A stretch of DNA of 64,000 bases from Mercenaria mercenaria (GCF_021730395.1 NC_069367.1:6570501-6634500); one strand, 5' to 3'. Positions 24,501-35,732 are shown, numbered from the stretch's first letter. Notes: generated by a model from the letters alone, not told the origin. Made by a program: numbers and translations.

Positions 24501-27500
24501 TGTACTAGCAGGATATGGAATATATCCTGTCTCCACGTGACGTCTGTTGACCAATAGAAATGCAAGAATCTTGTAGGAGGCGAGATAAATTGAAATGTTA
24601 TGCGGAATGTAAGAAAATGGATGATGGTAACCAATGTTATTTGGAATATAGCTTGGTGAAAGGTTACTTGTTATAGCTATTTTCAAATATAAAATCTAGC
24701 AGTTTGATTTGTAATACCTATTTTTCCGGTTCCGTTGATAATTTGTTACTTATATACTAAAACTTAGATCTAAAATTGTTCAAATTTCGGTAGAAAATTG
24801 TGGTTTCTTGAATTGAATTGATGTTACCATGGAAACGAAGCCCGTGACCTATGTATCTAAATGTAAAATTCAAAAGCGTTGACACTGGTCTATTTAAGAA
24901 ACACAGCTTCGGCTTTTTATTTTCATTTCAACAATATCCATGAGAATAATAGCAGCATGCTAAACGATTTTTCCATGAAAAATGCCAGACAAGGGGTACT
25001 GCTGTAAGTATTCTAAGCTGTGAATTTTGTTTGAATAAATGCAAGTAACACAAAAATATAACTTACGTTAGAAAAAATATGTGTTATAGCTACATTAACT
25101 AGAAAGATAATCTTATTCAATATTTTTTATAAGAAACTACGACAAAAAGCAAGATATAAGCTATTTTAAACATCTCTGTTGCCATGGTTACTTTAAACTT
25201 TAAGAAAAATAGGGTACCATGTAAAGTGCTTGGTATTTTGCTAATAATATTACCCAAATATTCCATGTTGGTCATTAACAGAATGGCACTGAAGCCGTCG
25301 AAAACCCCTATTTTTATACATAGTTGTTTAAAAATGAGAGAAAATGCGTTACCATGGAAACACGAGCCCCGCGACATATACATTTTAAGCTTTTATTAGA
25401 AAGATAACGTGCATACTAGTAAAATTATCAATTATGCAGACTTCTACGGATATCAATGAAACTAAAATACACTGAAAAGTGTTAAATATCCGTATTTTCC
25501 TTCTTCTTTCAATATGAAATACCTTTGGAGGGTCATGTTCTTCAAACCTGGATAAAAAATGGACTTGAAGGGACAGAGACAAACGAAATTGAGATTGTTG
25601 CAGTTAAAACTTCATATTACACGAAATACAAAAATGTTCTGCGGTTCAACTAATTTGAATTTAGCCTTGTAACAAGGTAACCTACCTCCTTAAATTTATT
25701 TTATATTTAGTAAGAAGACGTGATTGTACCAACTGGCTATGTATGGTTTCAAATCATTCAATTGCTTTACAGTAGTGAAAGTGAGGTCTAATTTATTAGT
25801 TTGTATAACATAAAGAAAAAACTGTATTGATATTTGTAGAATACTTGCCTGAAAACAGGCCGAACAGCACTGAATACGTAATAAGCGTCTCAAACATCGG
25901 GATCACAGCAACAATCATTGTCGTCACGCCGATTGATAGAATGCAACCACCCAGAAGGCTCAGATTATGGACACATTTCATATCTGCTAACCATCCGGCA
26001 CCAACTTGACTTATAGTTGCTGCAAGGATTTTTATTATTAAAATTCGTTTAAATTACACAAGCACACAATTTGGCCATTTTTGATTTAGTGAGGCGATCA
26101 CTAATGATGATGGTGATGATGATGATGATGATGATGCATATTAAGTGCGCTAACTTATTTTGTATATAACAGCAAAAGCCGCCAGTTTGCAAATGGTTGA
26201 TAAAGACACTACTTTTCTGCATATAGTAAACCTATACCATTCCATTTACTACTAGAATTATATGTGCAAGTAAACTACAGCTCAGACTTGAAATAAGTAT
26301 ACAAATCGGCACATGTAGTAATTTGTCCGACACATGAACTCCTTCATGGACCCCAGAAAGAAGAGGCAGCTGCCACCAGTCAAGATCAAAACGAGGTGTT
26401 AATACAATTACCAGTAGTACTTGCTAATGATTATTATCCATTCCATCCACAAAGTCTAAAAAAACCTATGTAGTGGTTCAACATGATAAAAGAATATGAT
26501 GTATATAAACATTTAACCCTTACCCTGCTAAATATATAAAATGGACCGGTCCATCATTCAGTTTGGGCCATACCACTTATTATTCAAAGGGGTGTTCACT
26601 GAAAAATTACTGACTGAATAGCGAACAGTGCAGACCATGATCAGACTGCACGGATGTGCAGGCTGATCTTGGTCTGCACTGGTCGCAAAGGCAGAATCAC
26701 TTGCCGCCAGCAGGCTAAGGGTTAATTTCAATTTCTTAGTGTAGATCTGATCAGATTGGTTACCCTGTTTCCCCATCTCAATGTAAAGAGTGTCAGACCG
26801 CATATCTCGAGCACCTTTCTTACTGCAGTCGCCAAACATCAGCAGGCCAGACATACAGATACTAAATTAAAGTCATGATCCTACCTCCAATTCCGACTGC
26901 TGATAGCATCCAAGCACTCTGTGATGAACTACTTTTGACGGTCAGTGCAAAATCAGGCAACATACTGTATGGCACGAATTCTGGTATAGCTATGAACACG
27001 GTCGATAGCATTAGAATAATGAAATTACTGTTTGTCACCAATTCCTTTGGGAAAACGTTTTCTATGAATGCATTTTTAAACTTGTCAATTTTTGTTTTGT
27101 CATTTTTATTTGTCATGGTTTCAATATTATGTTCATTGCTTTTGCTATTGGATGTGTCAATGTCATGTGTTGACACAGCTCTGTCATTTTCATTCTTTGT
27201 GGCGGACACCGGAGTACAGTTAGGATGTTCATCATTTGATTTTGCAACTGGGCTGTCGGTCTTGGTATCAATATCAGTTGTAATGACAGGCAAAGGAATA
27301 CTCTGTGCTTCTTCAGTATTTTCAACTGATACTTTTTCATCTGTCATATTTAACTTACCACCAGTTATAGCTTGCTCTGCATGTGCGCTATCTAACTTAT
27401 CACCTGTTATAGCTTGCTCTGCATGTGCGCTATCTAACTTATCACCTGTTATAGCTTGCTCTGAATGTGTGACATCTAACTTATCTTCTGTTACATCTTG

Positions 27501-29149
27501 CCTTGAATTCCCGCCATGTTCTTTGCCTCTCTTGGATTGTTTTTTATTCTTCATATTTTCTATTTCAGGTTCATTTATTTCTACTTCTTCCTCTATAAAT
27601 GGTCTTAATAAAGACGCAAACACGCATTCATGTAATGCCACACCAGCTAAGATAAACACTGATCCTCTCCAACCAAAAGTATCAATAATCAACCGTGCTA
27701 CAGGAAGGAAAACAAATGTTCCTATCCCTCCGCCACAGAAAGTAATCCCTACAGCCAACGCTCTTCTCTTTTTGAAATATTTCCCAGTAGCAACATATCC
27801 AGACAAAAACACCATTCCAAACCCGAACCCTGAAATCAAACTACAAGCCTATCAAACAAACAGACACAGGTACAAGTCTTGAAACAAAAACTATCTAATG
27901 TCCACTCGAATATCTTATCATATAAGGCAACGTGCATATGTCTGAAACTTGCAAATATTCAAATCACAAGAATTACAGTATCAATATTAAAGCTGAAAAA
28001 AGCATGTTAATACACACATGTGTTGTCTTTTCCACTACCAGGGGTGGTTTTGCTATTGACCCTTCCTATTCCTTTATTTCTTTATTTTTATTCTTTTGTC
28101 TTATGGTTTCATTTTGCCAGTTTTCTTTGTGTGTGTATGTAGATTTCTTGTGTGTATGTAGATTTCTATCATTAATAGTCATACATATACTGTTGAAGGG
28201 TTTTGTTCTGGGGAAGCTGGATTCCTTGAAAGTGGCTTTTTCTATTAGATTTTTGCCAGTAACCGTTGTGAATTTTACAAATTCAGCACGACACAACATA
28301 ATAAGTGGAATATATTTTGTACTTAATTTGAGTCAAGAGTGGAAAATCCCTGAAGTATTTCATGGCATTGCAGTACAAAGGAATATTATTGTACAAACGA
28401 AAGCAACATTTAGACATCCTGAACAAAATATTCATAGCACATTTGTTTACCTTGTAGTGCACCGAAAGTAAAATATAGGTAGTAGAGATTAGGTGCAAAA
28501 TAACTCAGCAAGAATGCCACAGTTGTGACAAGTGAGCCTGCCATTGTACCGATTCGGTATCCAAACCTGTTCACAATGTATGCCGAGATGGGACCTGGAA
28601 ATCAAACAAAAATTACGACATAGGTATGGATTTTTATGATATCATGTATATCTGTTTGCCCATTACTTTGAATGTATCTTCCTTTGAACCATAAACCAGC
28701 GTTTTATTTATCTACGATAAATGTAAGAAAACCACGTGTTTAAAAATTGGAATCCATACACAAATAACCCAATAACTCACTGAAATAATTCAGTTGCAAG
28801 CCTACTAACTTTTCAGGTTGCAATGATGGTCGCAATAAGTAATCAATTTCAACACATGGTATGTGAAACCATTCTAACTTACTATATTGCACAAAACGTA
28901 ACTTAGATAACAGAGGCTTTACCTGCAAGATTAAACACACTAAGCATGATGCTGCCAACCCATGCAGTTTGACCTTTGCCTTTATTGAATTCGTTCAGGA
29001 ACTCGACAAAGTAAAGACCGTACGAGAAACGCACACCGTCCTGGATAGCTTGAAGGAAGAATGCGGCTATTACGATCACCCAGGCATATCCTCTATCCCT
29101 AACCGTCGGCTTCATCTTTCTTTGTTTATTAGTCATAGTGAGCCAGGAG
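21578..29149 (-). CDS. SLC16/MCT-like major facilitator transporter, copy 2
   Basis: Six exons read right to left: 28,923-29,136 (ATG at 29,136), 28,451-28,594, 26,885-27,829, 25,849-26,019, 22,100-22,225, 21,578-21,729 (TGA). They give 583 codons, every intron phase 1 and each boundary matching copy 1. A 3' splice site 13 bases upstream of the ATG (edge 29,149) implies a non-coding first exon. Seen: about twelve hydrophobic segments; R13-D-R-G-Y-A-W19 in TM1; Y137-F-K-K-R-R-A-L-A-V-G in TM5; a charged loop about 199-372 with four 14-residue repeats (232-287). Known: these motifs mark SLC16 transporters. Where many family members have Arg in TM8, the spliced protein has Gln (ISQVGAGWLAD). Both copies look intact, so both are likely functional paralogues. 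The substrate is not predictable. Confidence 0.9.
22376..22614. repeat. Fold-back element with double hairpins, intron 4 of copy 2
   Basis: The termini 'tagccgtgcaatgag' and 'tcatagcgtggctc' are inverted. Inside are two back-to-back hairpin modules (about 22,411-22,486 and 22,511-22,580) built from 'agcatggatcc', 'agaccagcctgcgc' and their complements. Copy 1 has no insertion at the equivalent site (about 4,915), so it arrived after duplication. The same family is at 47,246-47,480 and 53,781-54,015. Confidence 0.85.
23283..25693. mobile_element. TTAA-flanked 2.4-kb non-autonomous DNA element in intron 4 of copy 2
   Basis: The ends are TTAA-GGAGGTAGGTTACCTT (23,283-23,302) and the exact inverse AAGGTAACCTACCTCC-TTAA (25,674-25,693). 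That is a perfect 16-bp inverted repeat with TTAA duplicated on both sides. The equivalent intron in copy 1 (around 5,500) runs through without it. TTAA duplication is typical of piggyBac-type transposition. No transposase domain is recognisable in any frame. Inside are a long hairpin (23,699-23,837) and two related 'gttaccatggaaac' words (about 24,825 and 25,350). Confidence 0.85.
23699..23837. repeat. Near-perfect palindrome inside the 2.4-kb element
   Basis: The arms 'gttacactgcttgttggtga' onward and its inverse pair for about 65 bases with only a few mismatches and a very short loop near 23,768. The arm includes 'caggatacgggatatacgct'. A shorter related stretch ('aggatatggaatatatcctg') is at about 24,510. 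Confidence 0.85.
25849..25854 (-). promoter_or_regulatory. GC-AG 5' splice site after exon 4, copy 2
   Basis: The intron begins GCAAGT after exon end TTTTCAG, exactly as in copy 1. Retention of the GC dinucleotide in both copies argues that it is used rather than a mutation in one copy. Confidence 0.8.
26513..26725 (+). repeat. TTAA-bounded MITE with hairpin module, intron 3 of copy 2
   Basis: TTAA flanks at 26,513-26,516 and 26,722-26,725, with inverted ends CCCTTACCCTGCT and AGCAGGCTAAGGG (opposite ends of the insert). It contains the hairpin module 26,621-26,689. Copy 1 lacks it at the matching site ('aaacatttagtatagat', about 6,340). The same family is at 41,446, 54,260 and 57,008. Confidence 0.85.
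27364..27447 (-). repeat. Two identical 42-bp coding repeats in exon 3 of copy 2
   Basis: The blocks 27,364-27,405 and 27,406-27,447 are identical. They encode a 14-residue unit in the TM6-TM7 loop (pattern I-T-G-D-K-L-D-S-A-H-A-E-Q-A). Copy 1 has one fewer unit, which accounts exactly for its exon 3 being 42 bases shorter. Confidence 0.92.
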
Positions 29150-31696
29150 CTGAAGTTAAAGACATAAAAATATTTTCAAGGTGTGTAAAATGAAATTTGA
29201 TAAGCAATGTTACATGTTTATACACGGAAAAACTTTAGCACTTGCTGCCATTTTCGTAATTGTAAAGAACAAATATTTTTACTGTCGTACACTGAAAATA
29301 TATGCGCCGAGTACCTCAAATTGTATACCTTAAACCAAACTGTGGAAAAAGCGTTCATTTTCTTAGATATATGTATACACTAGGGATCACAATTTTGTAA
29401 TAGTTTTAAAATATGCATGTAAACATGTTTAGGTCCCAATTTCCAGTTTTAGAATACCCTTATGCTAATACAAATGTACTGTCACTATGAGCTTCCAATT
29501 AAATCTTGTTCTTCAGTTTTTTTTAGCTTACCCCATACTGTTGAGTATCTTTGTTAAAACACGAATTCAGACTTTGCGCTGAAGATACCGTGACCTTCCA
29601 ACAATAATATTAATATGTTTTGCTCCAGTTGTTTCTAAATACAAATTTTTGATATGCATGCTTCGCGCTCAAGATACTGGGAACAATAAAAAAAAAACTT
29701 ACTATTTCTAAATATCTTTGTCCAGAAGCCCGACGCACTGGTTGGTTTTGAGTACATGTACAACTCCAATATTGATGCTTTCCTTCTCAAAGCTGTAAAA
29801 AGTAAACTTTGAGGTCAGTTATATCAACATTAATTCATTTACGAATCCCAACACAGCTGTGTACATTAACATTAATTCATTGACCATAGTTTGAAGATAT
29901 CACTATTTCCCTCTCTGTGCACCAATTATGACAAGCCACGTACTCGTCAGCGTTTTGAAGTTCAGTTATAAGTGGGCATGTATAAAATAGCCTAATTTTT
30001 ATGAACAGGTATCCGTCACATGCTGTGATAGAAGGAAGAAATGTTTTAATTTTTTTTATATAAAGTTCAAATGAAATTTCAATTTTGAATCCAACGCTCT
30101 TGTTCCCTGTGTTTTCGCGCCACATCTTGATAATATCCTACTCAGCTACTGAACTACATGAGCAAAGGATAATACTAACAGAAAGTGTTTAGGTCCACAT
30201 TTTCTCAAATACTATAACAGCTACAGCTTTGAAACTTTGTACATGCGAAATTTGTCCTCTGCTTATCAGTGGTGTAGTGAGATGGCAATAGATAATTGTT
30301 TCGATTTTTTCTGAATGAACACTTTGCTCGTTCAACAAGTAAAACTGCCGATAAACTCAGATGACGATAATAATCACTTGTTTTATTAGACAAAAGGCAA
30401 GTATCTATAGTACATATTCCATCATTTTTTTTTTATTTTTAGTTCATTCATTTTAGTCTTAATTATTGATGGCATGATAACCTTGCGACGCTGAAAGATA
30501 ACTCAGGACGACTTATTACGCCGTAAAAAATTATTAGAAGTGTGTGCGTGTGCGTGTGCGCGCGCGTGTGTGGTGCGTGCGTGTGTTCGGGTTTAACGTC
30601 TTTTTCAATAATTTTTCAGTCATATAAACGACGGTGTCTACTAGCAGTGAGCACAATGCCCAACTTTATAGTGCTGCTTCACTGGAATATCACGCCGTAG
30701 ACATGTGGCATAATACCCCGCCCAGTCACATTATACTCACACCGGTGCCGTAAAAAAGGGAATGTGACACCTAAATTATTCAAGGCGGGGAGAAATGGGT
30801 GGGGAGTCTGTGGCTGAAATTAAAAAAAAAAACAAAAAAAAAAAAAACAAAAAAAAACAAATGGGTTAATTTTAAGACAAAAATCGTGAGAAAACACTAT
30901 TTTCAAGTAGAAATGTGATCGCGGTTTACCTAATATATATTATGCAAAGTATCGAGCATAATATACCTTTTTATACATCGGCGTTTCAGAGATATAGAGC
31001 TTCGAAATAACGAAACCTATTACACGAAGTCTTGGTGAATGTGGTAGATGCGGAGCGTCAGAAAACTATAGTATTAAATTGCGACGTTTCAAAAAAAAAA
31101 GACGATGTTAACGGATGTTTAATAGAGAAGTTTTGAACGGGCTTTAGATTGGTGACTTTTATGTTTGTGAAATAATGAAAACGGAACTAGTTTTCATAAT
31201 ACTAAATGTATACACGATCGATCTACAAAATCTCAGCAGTGTCCTTACTTAGATACATTTTGTATATGTTAAAACTTATCCAAAACTGTTTTGATTGCAA
31301 GTTTAGGATATCTTAGTTTATGACTTTTATACAATCAATGTTGTTTCGATGTTCCCCTAACACAGAAACGTTGATTCTTTTTTTTTTCAATTTTTAGGTC
31401 CCCAGTGAGCACGTAATCCCAGTTACTTTCCTTGCCGCTGGGGTGATAGGATCTCGTACAAAAACAACCACTTGTAATTATTATTATAACTACTTGTAAT
31501 AAGTAATATTTTTTGAATATTTGAATGTTCGTATTTAAAATAATGTAATTATATGTAATTATATAAAACATACATCTTATCAGGATATCTAAGTAAAATT
31601 GAAAGACAATTTACTTCCTCATTCCAACCAGTTATAACATTGTGTATTTAGCACAGATAAAGCGTTAAATCAATACAGGGTACGCGACATTTTAAG
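29150..31696. other. Intergenic region between transporter copy 2 and the TRIM-like gene
   Basis: The two genes are divergently oriented. It holds the duplicated transporter 5' flank (about 29,270-30,240), a GT/GC-rich microsatellite (about 30,540-30,580), a SINE-tail-like dispersed repeat (30,585-30,770) and an A-rich tract (30,820-30,862). No exon was recognised. Confidence 0.6.
30585..30770 (+). repeat. Dispersed repeat with 'cgggtttaacgtc' start
   Basis: It begins 'tcgggtttaacgtcttttt' and continues 'cagtcatataaacgacggtg', 'cgccgtagacatgtgg' and 'cccagtcacattatactcac'. The first motif resembles the SINE tails here, read the other way. I recognise this as a common bivalve dispersed repeat but cannot name it. 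Only one copy is in the window. Confidence 0.5.
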
Positions 31697-33454
31697 ATGG
31701 CGGAAAGTAGTAAGTTAAAATCAGCTAAAAACAGCTCAGACGATGCTGTTCCTGGGCGCAAAGAACAACTATTATGTCAGCCATGTTCAAGGAAGGATTT
31801 ACAAACAACAGCTGATGTGTTTTGTTCAGACTGTGACGAATTTCAGTGCAATGAATGTTCAAAGGCACATACAGTTTATGCGTTTATGAAAAATCACAAG
31901 TTAGTGAATGCGACAGAAGTGAAATCGAAACCAACTTGCTTTGATATGAAAGGAGTTGACAAATGTGAACAGCACAGTGAATTGTTGAAATTTTTCTGTG
32001 AAGACGAGAACCAGCTCTGCTGCAGTACATGTGCCATAGTGGATCACCGGAAATGCCATAGCGTCGTTGAAGTACAGAAAATTGCCGGAAAGTCGCGTTC
32101 TGCTGGTTCCCAGTTAAAGACAAAATTGGAAAAAGTAAAATCAAAGGCAGAGATGATTGTAAAATACACTGAATCATCGCAAGAACAACTCAGTAAAGAT
32201 ATCAAAGCAATATTTGTGGAGCTAAAAAGAATGAGAGGTGAGATAAATAAAGTTTTCGACGACTTGGAAGTGTACGTTACCATGGAAACTGACGCATTTC
32301 AGGCTGAAGTAGCTAATGATCTGGCAAAGAAACGATCTAGCGGCGAGAAACATATCGCTGATGTTAATAAATCACTGGAAATGGTTGATACAGCTTCTGA
32401 GAAAGGGACACCATCACAGCAGTTTATAGTAGAAGAGAAGATGAAAAAACAGGCTAATGAACTTTGCAGAGACGTGGACAATGAATGTCAACAGTTACAG
32501 ATTGCTACCGTTTCCTTTAGATTTGACGAAACATTAAAGTTGCAAACACTTCCTATTTCTGATTACGTTCCAGGAAAGCTAACATTAAAATACCCCCTGC
32601 CTGAAGCTAAAAAATCTGTCGCACCTGTAGATCCTATTATTAAATTAACGAAAGTTACTTCCATTGATCTGAAGCAGACTGTAGATGATGTCAATCAACC
32701 CTTATACTCGGGACTGGATTTCCTGCCGGACGGTAGACTAGTTACAGTGGATAATTTCAACAAGAAATGTTTGATTTACAATGAGAAGCTTCGGAAAGTA
32801 GGATCATTCCAGTTATCGTATATGCCACAGAGTGTAGTTGCTGTATCTGAGGAGGAAGTGGCGATAACAAGTGGCAATCAGTGCAAGATAGACTTTCTAC
32901 GTGTCAGTAAATCAAATGATATAACTTTGATCAGGACCAGTAAGGTAACGTCGAAGTATGGGTCTATATGTATGAAAGATGAGAGACACTTTGTTGTTGG
33001 AACTATGAGTGATACAAGGCCTGTTCGTATTGTATCTCTGTCAGGAGAAGAGAAAGATTTCAGCATCAGCTTTCCAAATACAAAATATTCTGCAGGCGGT
33101 AGTGTGTGCAACTATATGAGGAATACTGAGAAGATAATACTAGCCGATAGGTTCCAGAATACTGTTTTTATATATGACGTCGCGACCAACAGCACAGTTG
33201 CTGTCAAGGACGACCAGATCAAGGAACCAAGAGGTATAGCAGTTGGTCCATCCGACTGTATCCTGGTTTGCAGTGAAGAAACAAAGTCAATTGTTCAGAT
33301 CTCTCCAACAGGTCGGATCTTGTCGTCGTTTAAGTTAGATATGGTTTATCCATACAGCGTCTGTGTTTCAAAGGATCAATCTATTCTTGCTGTCACAAAT
33401 GCGTGTATGGGAGAAAGAAAGATACAGCTGTTTAATCTCACAGCTTCAGAATGA
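31697..33454 (+). CDS. RING-less TRIM-like protein: two B-boxes, coiled coil, beta-propeller
   Basis: One uninterrupted frame of 585 codons; the ATG sits in a good start context (AAGATGG). B-box 1 at about 27-67 has ligands C27, C30, C43, C46, C51, C54, H58 and H67. B-box 2 at about 90-121 has C90, H93, C101, an acidic residue at 103-104, C109, C112, H117 and H121. A Lys/Glu-rich coiled coil spans about 130-270. From about 310 to the end, repeats of the NHL/propeller kind appear (for example LDFLPDGRLVTVDN and PRGIAVGPSDCILVCSEE). Known: TRIM proteins with this C-terminus act in ubiquitin signalling, RNA control or innate immunity, and bivalves have many intronless members. There is no RING upstream in frame, so ligase activity of its own is doubtful. 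It may be a retrocopy or one of an expanded set. It does not appear linked to its neighbours. Confidence 0.93.
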   Translation: MAESSKLKSAKNSSDDAVPGRKEQLLCQPCSRKDLQTTADVFCSDCDEFQCNECSKAHTVYAFMKNHKLVNATEVKSKPTCFDMKGVDKCEQHSELLKFFCEDENQLCCSTCAIVDHRKCHSVVEVQKIAGKSRSAGSQLKTKLEKVKSKAEMIVKYTESSQEQLSKDIKAIFVELKRMRGEINKVFDDLEVYVTMETDAFQAEVANDLAKKRSSGEKHIADVNKSLEMVDTASEKGTPSQQFIVEEKMKKQANELCRDVDNECQQLQIATVSFRFDETLKLQTLPISDYVPGKLTLKYPLPEAKKSVAPVDPIIKLTKVTSIDLKQTVDDVNQPLYSGLDFLPDGRLVTVDNFNKKCLIYNEKLRKVGSFQLSYMPQSVVAVSEEEVAITSGNQCKIDFLRVSKSNDITLIRTSKVTSKYGSICMKDERHFVVGTMSDTRPVRIVSLSGEEKDFSISFPNTKYSAGGSVCNYMRNTEKIILADRFQNTVFIYDVATNSTVAVKDDQIKEPRGIAVGPSDCILVCSEETKSIVQISPTGRILSSFKLDMVYPYSVCVSKDQSILAVTNACMGERKIQLFNLTASE

Positions 33455-34498
33455 TTTCATTATTGTTATCACTCATTAACCAGAGGTGTAACTTTAAGAT
33501 ACTCTATATTTTCATGAAAAGTTGTATGATATATTACTGACGTATTCTTTTCAATATCTAACACCTTGATTATAAACATTCAGCTAGCACTTTGAAAACA
33601 GCACATTGCTACTTTTTTTTACCTTAAAGATATTTTAGAGATATATTAGTCCCAAATTTGTATGAAATATGAACAATATTTCATAGTGTATATGCTTAGT
33701 CAAAATTAACATAATTATGTGGGTGTATAAGCAGTACTGTTTGTAAAGTTCAAAGCGATTTACACTTTTAGTCAAAACATTTATTTAAAATATCCATAAA
33801 TTTGGGCACAGTGAATGTGACAAGTGGTACAAAGTGACATTTGATTCTGATTTGAATTTTTCAAGTTATCCTTATTTAATTTCCGAATATATTGTGCAGA
33901 AGGTAGAAAACCGTGTGAACCTTTTTGAAATAAAACAACATTGGAGAAAAAAACAACATTCTTCATGCTATTTACAAATATCTAACACTTATTTTCACTC
34001 ATTTTGCCATTTTTCAGGGTCATTCATACATTCTAAGCCAAATTTGGTGCAAAAGATCATGTTGAAAAAGTTCACCTCAACATGGAGTAGCTTTAAACAG
34101 TACACACCTTATACTTGTAAACATAATAAGAAATGTGTACTACCATTTTTCATTTAATTGTGAATGTAGCTCTACAAATACAGTTAGTTTATGTATTTAG
34201 TCAAGTGAGGCTTTCCATATTTCATGTTGGTTTTTAAAAACAAACTAATTTAGTAAAAGAAACCAAATGTATTATACGCCTTACTTCTTTATAGCGTTGT
34301 GTCCCCAAAAGAGTAAATAGTGATAGGCCTACATTGTTTATATGCTACTTTTGTTTATCATAGTTACATTAAAGTCATATATATCAAGAGAATGCTACAA
34401 ACTGGTTACTATTATGAAAATAAAACTTGACTACAATACGTGGATTTCCAACCAATTAAAATATGTTTCGTGGTATAGTTGCTGTGCATTTCAACTTG
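33455..34498. other. 3' flank of the TRIM-like gene
   Basis: AT-rich sequence with several AATAAA hexamers, the first good one at 33,929. It has no recognisable coding region. Confidence 0.5.
33929..33934 (+). terminator. Candidate poly(A) signal of the TRIM-like gene
   Basis: AATAAA 475 bases after the TGA, the first canonical hexamer on this strand after the stop. Another lies near 34,424. Use is inferred from position only. Confidence 0.45.
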
Positions 34499-34657
34499 TG
34501 GGTGTCGATGTCTCATCCTTTGGGGTCGTGTGTTCGAGCTCTACTTTGGTCATGATAACACTGCTTATATGTGACATGTTGTGTCCTTTTTCTTCAGGAA
34601 ACGTATTCGGGAGTGGTAGAAATAAGCTTGACGCTTTCATCGCAATCGAACTAATAT
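34499..34657 (+). repeat. tRNA-derived SINE, family 3
   Basis: The B-box-like 'gtgtgttcgagctctac' is followed by 'tttcttcaggaaacg' and ends 'gctttcatcgcaatcgaact'. It shares the closing 'gctttcatggcaatcga' segment with 52,645-52,808. The A-box part is weak. Confidence 0.6.
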
Positions 34658-34734
34658 AAGTACAGAATAAGTTTGTGCTAAACGCCACTGCCGAATAAAA
34701 GTCACTACAACCTGAATAAAAAAAGGGCCGTTAT

Positions 34735-34838
34735 TTTCCCTGCCAATTTAACCACAATGTTGATAGACACCTGCAAAAAAAAAAAAGACCTCTCTATTAC
34801 GTTTTCCACCGGTGGTCTTTGAGCACAGGTTTTACTGT
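34735..34838. repeat. Partial MITE with 'acaggttttactgta' end
   Basis: It holds 'gacacctgcaaaaa', 'ggtggtctttgagcacaggt' and an end close to 'acaggtttgactg' of the complete element at 54,511-54,711. Confidence 0.5.
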
Positions 34839-35450
34839 ATATATGACTACTACAGATTATGCAATTTTCGAAGATTTTAGTTTCGTGGCTTTATTCGTTG
34901 TGTCAAGAATTCACGAAACGTGATTGTTTGTGTTTAGGACATAATGCAGATTAATATAATTAATATAATATTTATTTGACGGGCTCACATCGGATACTAT
35001 TTTAAGCAACGATTCTGGTAGGAGTTTCTTCACGATAGATGCACTATTCATGGACATACTTTAAAATGGTATGCTACAAAAAAGAATGAAACAAGGGCAA
35101 TTTTCAGAGCAATTATCATGCATTATGACGCACCTTGTACTGTTTTAGTCCCCACATGCTTTACGTCACCCAGACCTACTAAACATGCAGTAAAAACATA
35201 CAGCATCCACGTGCTTCAAGTCATCCAGGAGCGAAGAACATGCGGTCAAACCTACAGCCGTCACGCGCTTTACGTCACTAAAGAGTGAAAAACTTAAAAA
35301 TAAAATGTATGAGGATTTTACTTGTTCGTTGACTCAACCACGAAATCCACGAAAATTAGTCCCCCACGAATATTAATGATTTCACAGTATTGTCCAGCAC
35401 TTACAGACGAGCGATGGCACCTGCAGGTAGTGCTCTTGTAAATTATTGCG

Positions 35451-35572
35451 TTTGTTAGTGACCCTCCGCGGAAATTTGTGGGGTCGGTATGATAAAGTGG
35501 GGACTTGGCGTTAGCGTAATCCCCATACTTATCATACCGATTCCAGATGTTACTGTGTACGGTCACTAACAA
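35451..35572. repeat. 122-bp fold-back element
   Basis: The ends 'ttgttagtgacc' and 'ggtcactaacaa' are perfect inverses. The inner arms 'tcggtatgataaagtgggga' and 'tccccatacttatcatacc' also pair, around a loop near 35,505-35,520. Confidence 0.8.
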
Positions 35573-35732
35573 TATCTTTACTGATTTTAATGACCACTTA
35601 TTTCTAACCTAATCCAACATGAAAATATACCGAAATATAGAGGGTCAGCATTTTTATCTAATTTTTACATCTAAAACTGCTCACATGCATTATCATTAAG
35701 TGGAATTTTCCCTGTCGCGACTTACTTGCTGT

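Noticed and set aside
26875-27882. Plus-strand open frame of 335 codons
   Set aside because: It is the complement of exon 3 of transporter copy 2, whose minus-strand reading matches the SLC16 family and is conserved with copy 1.
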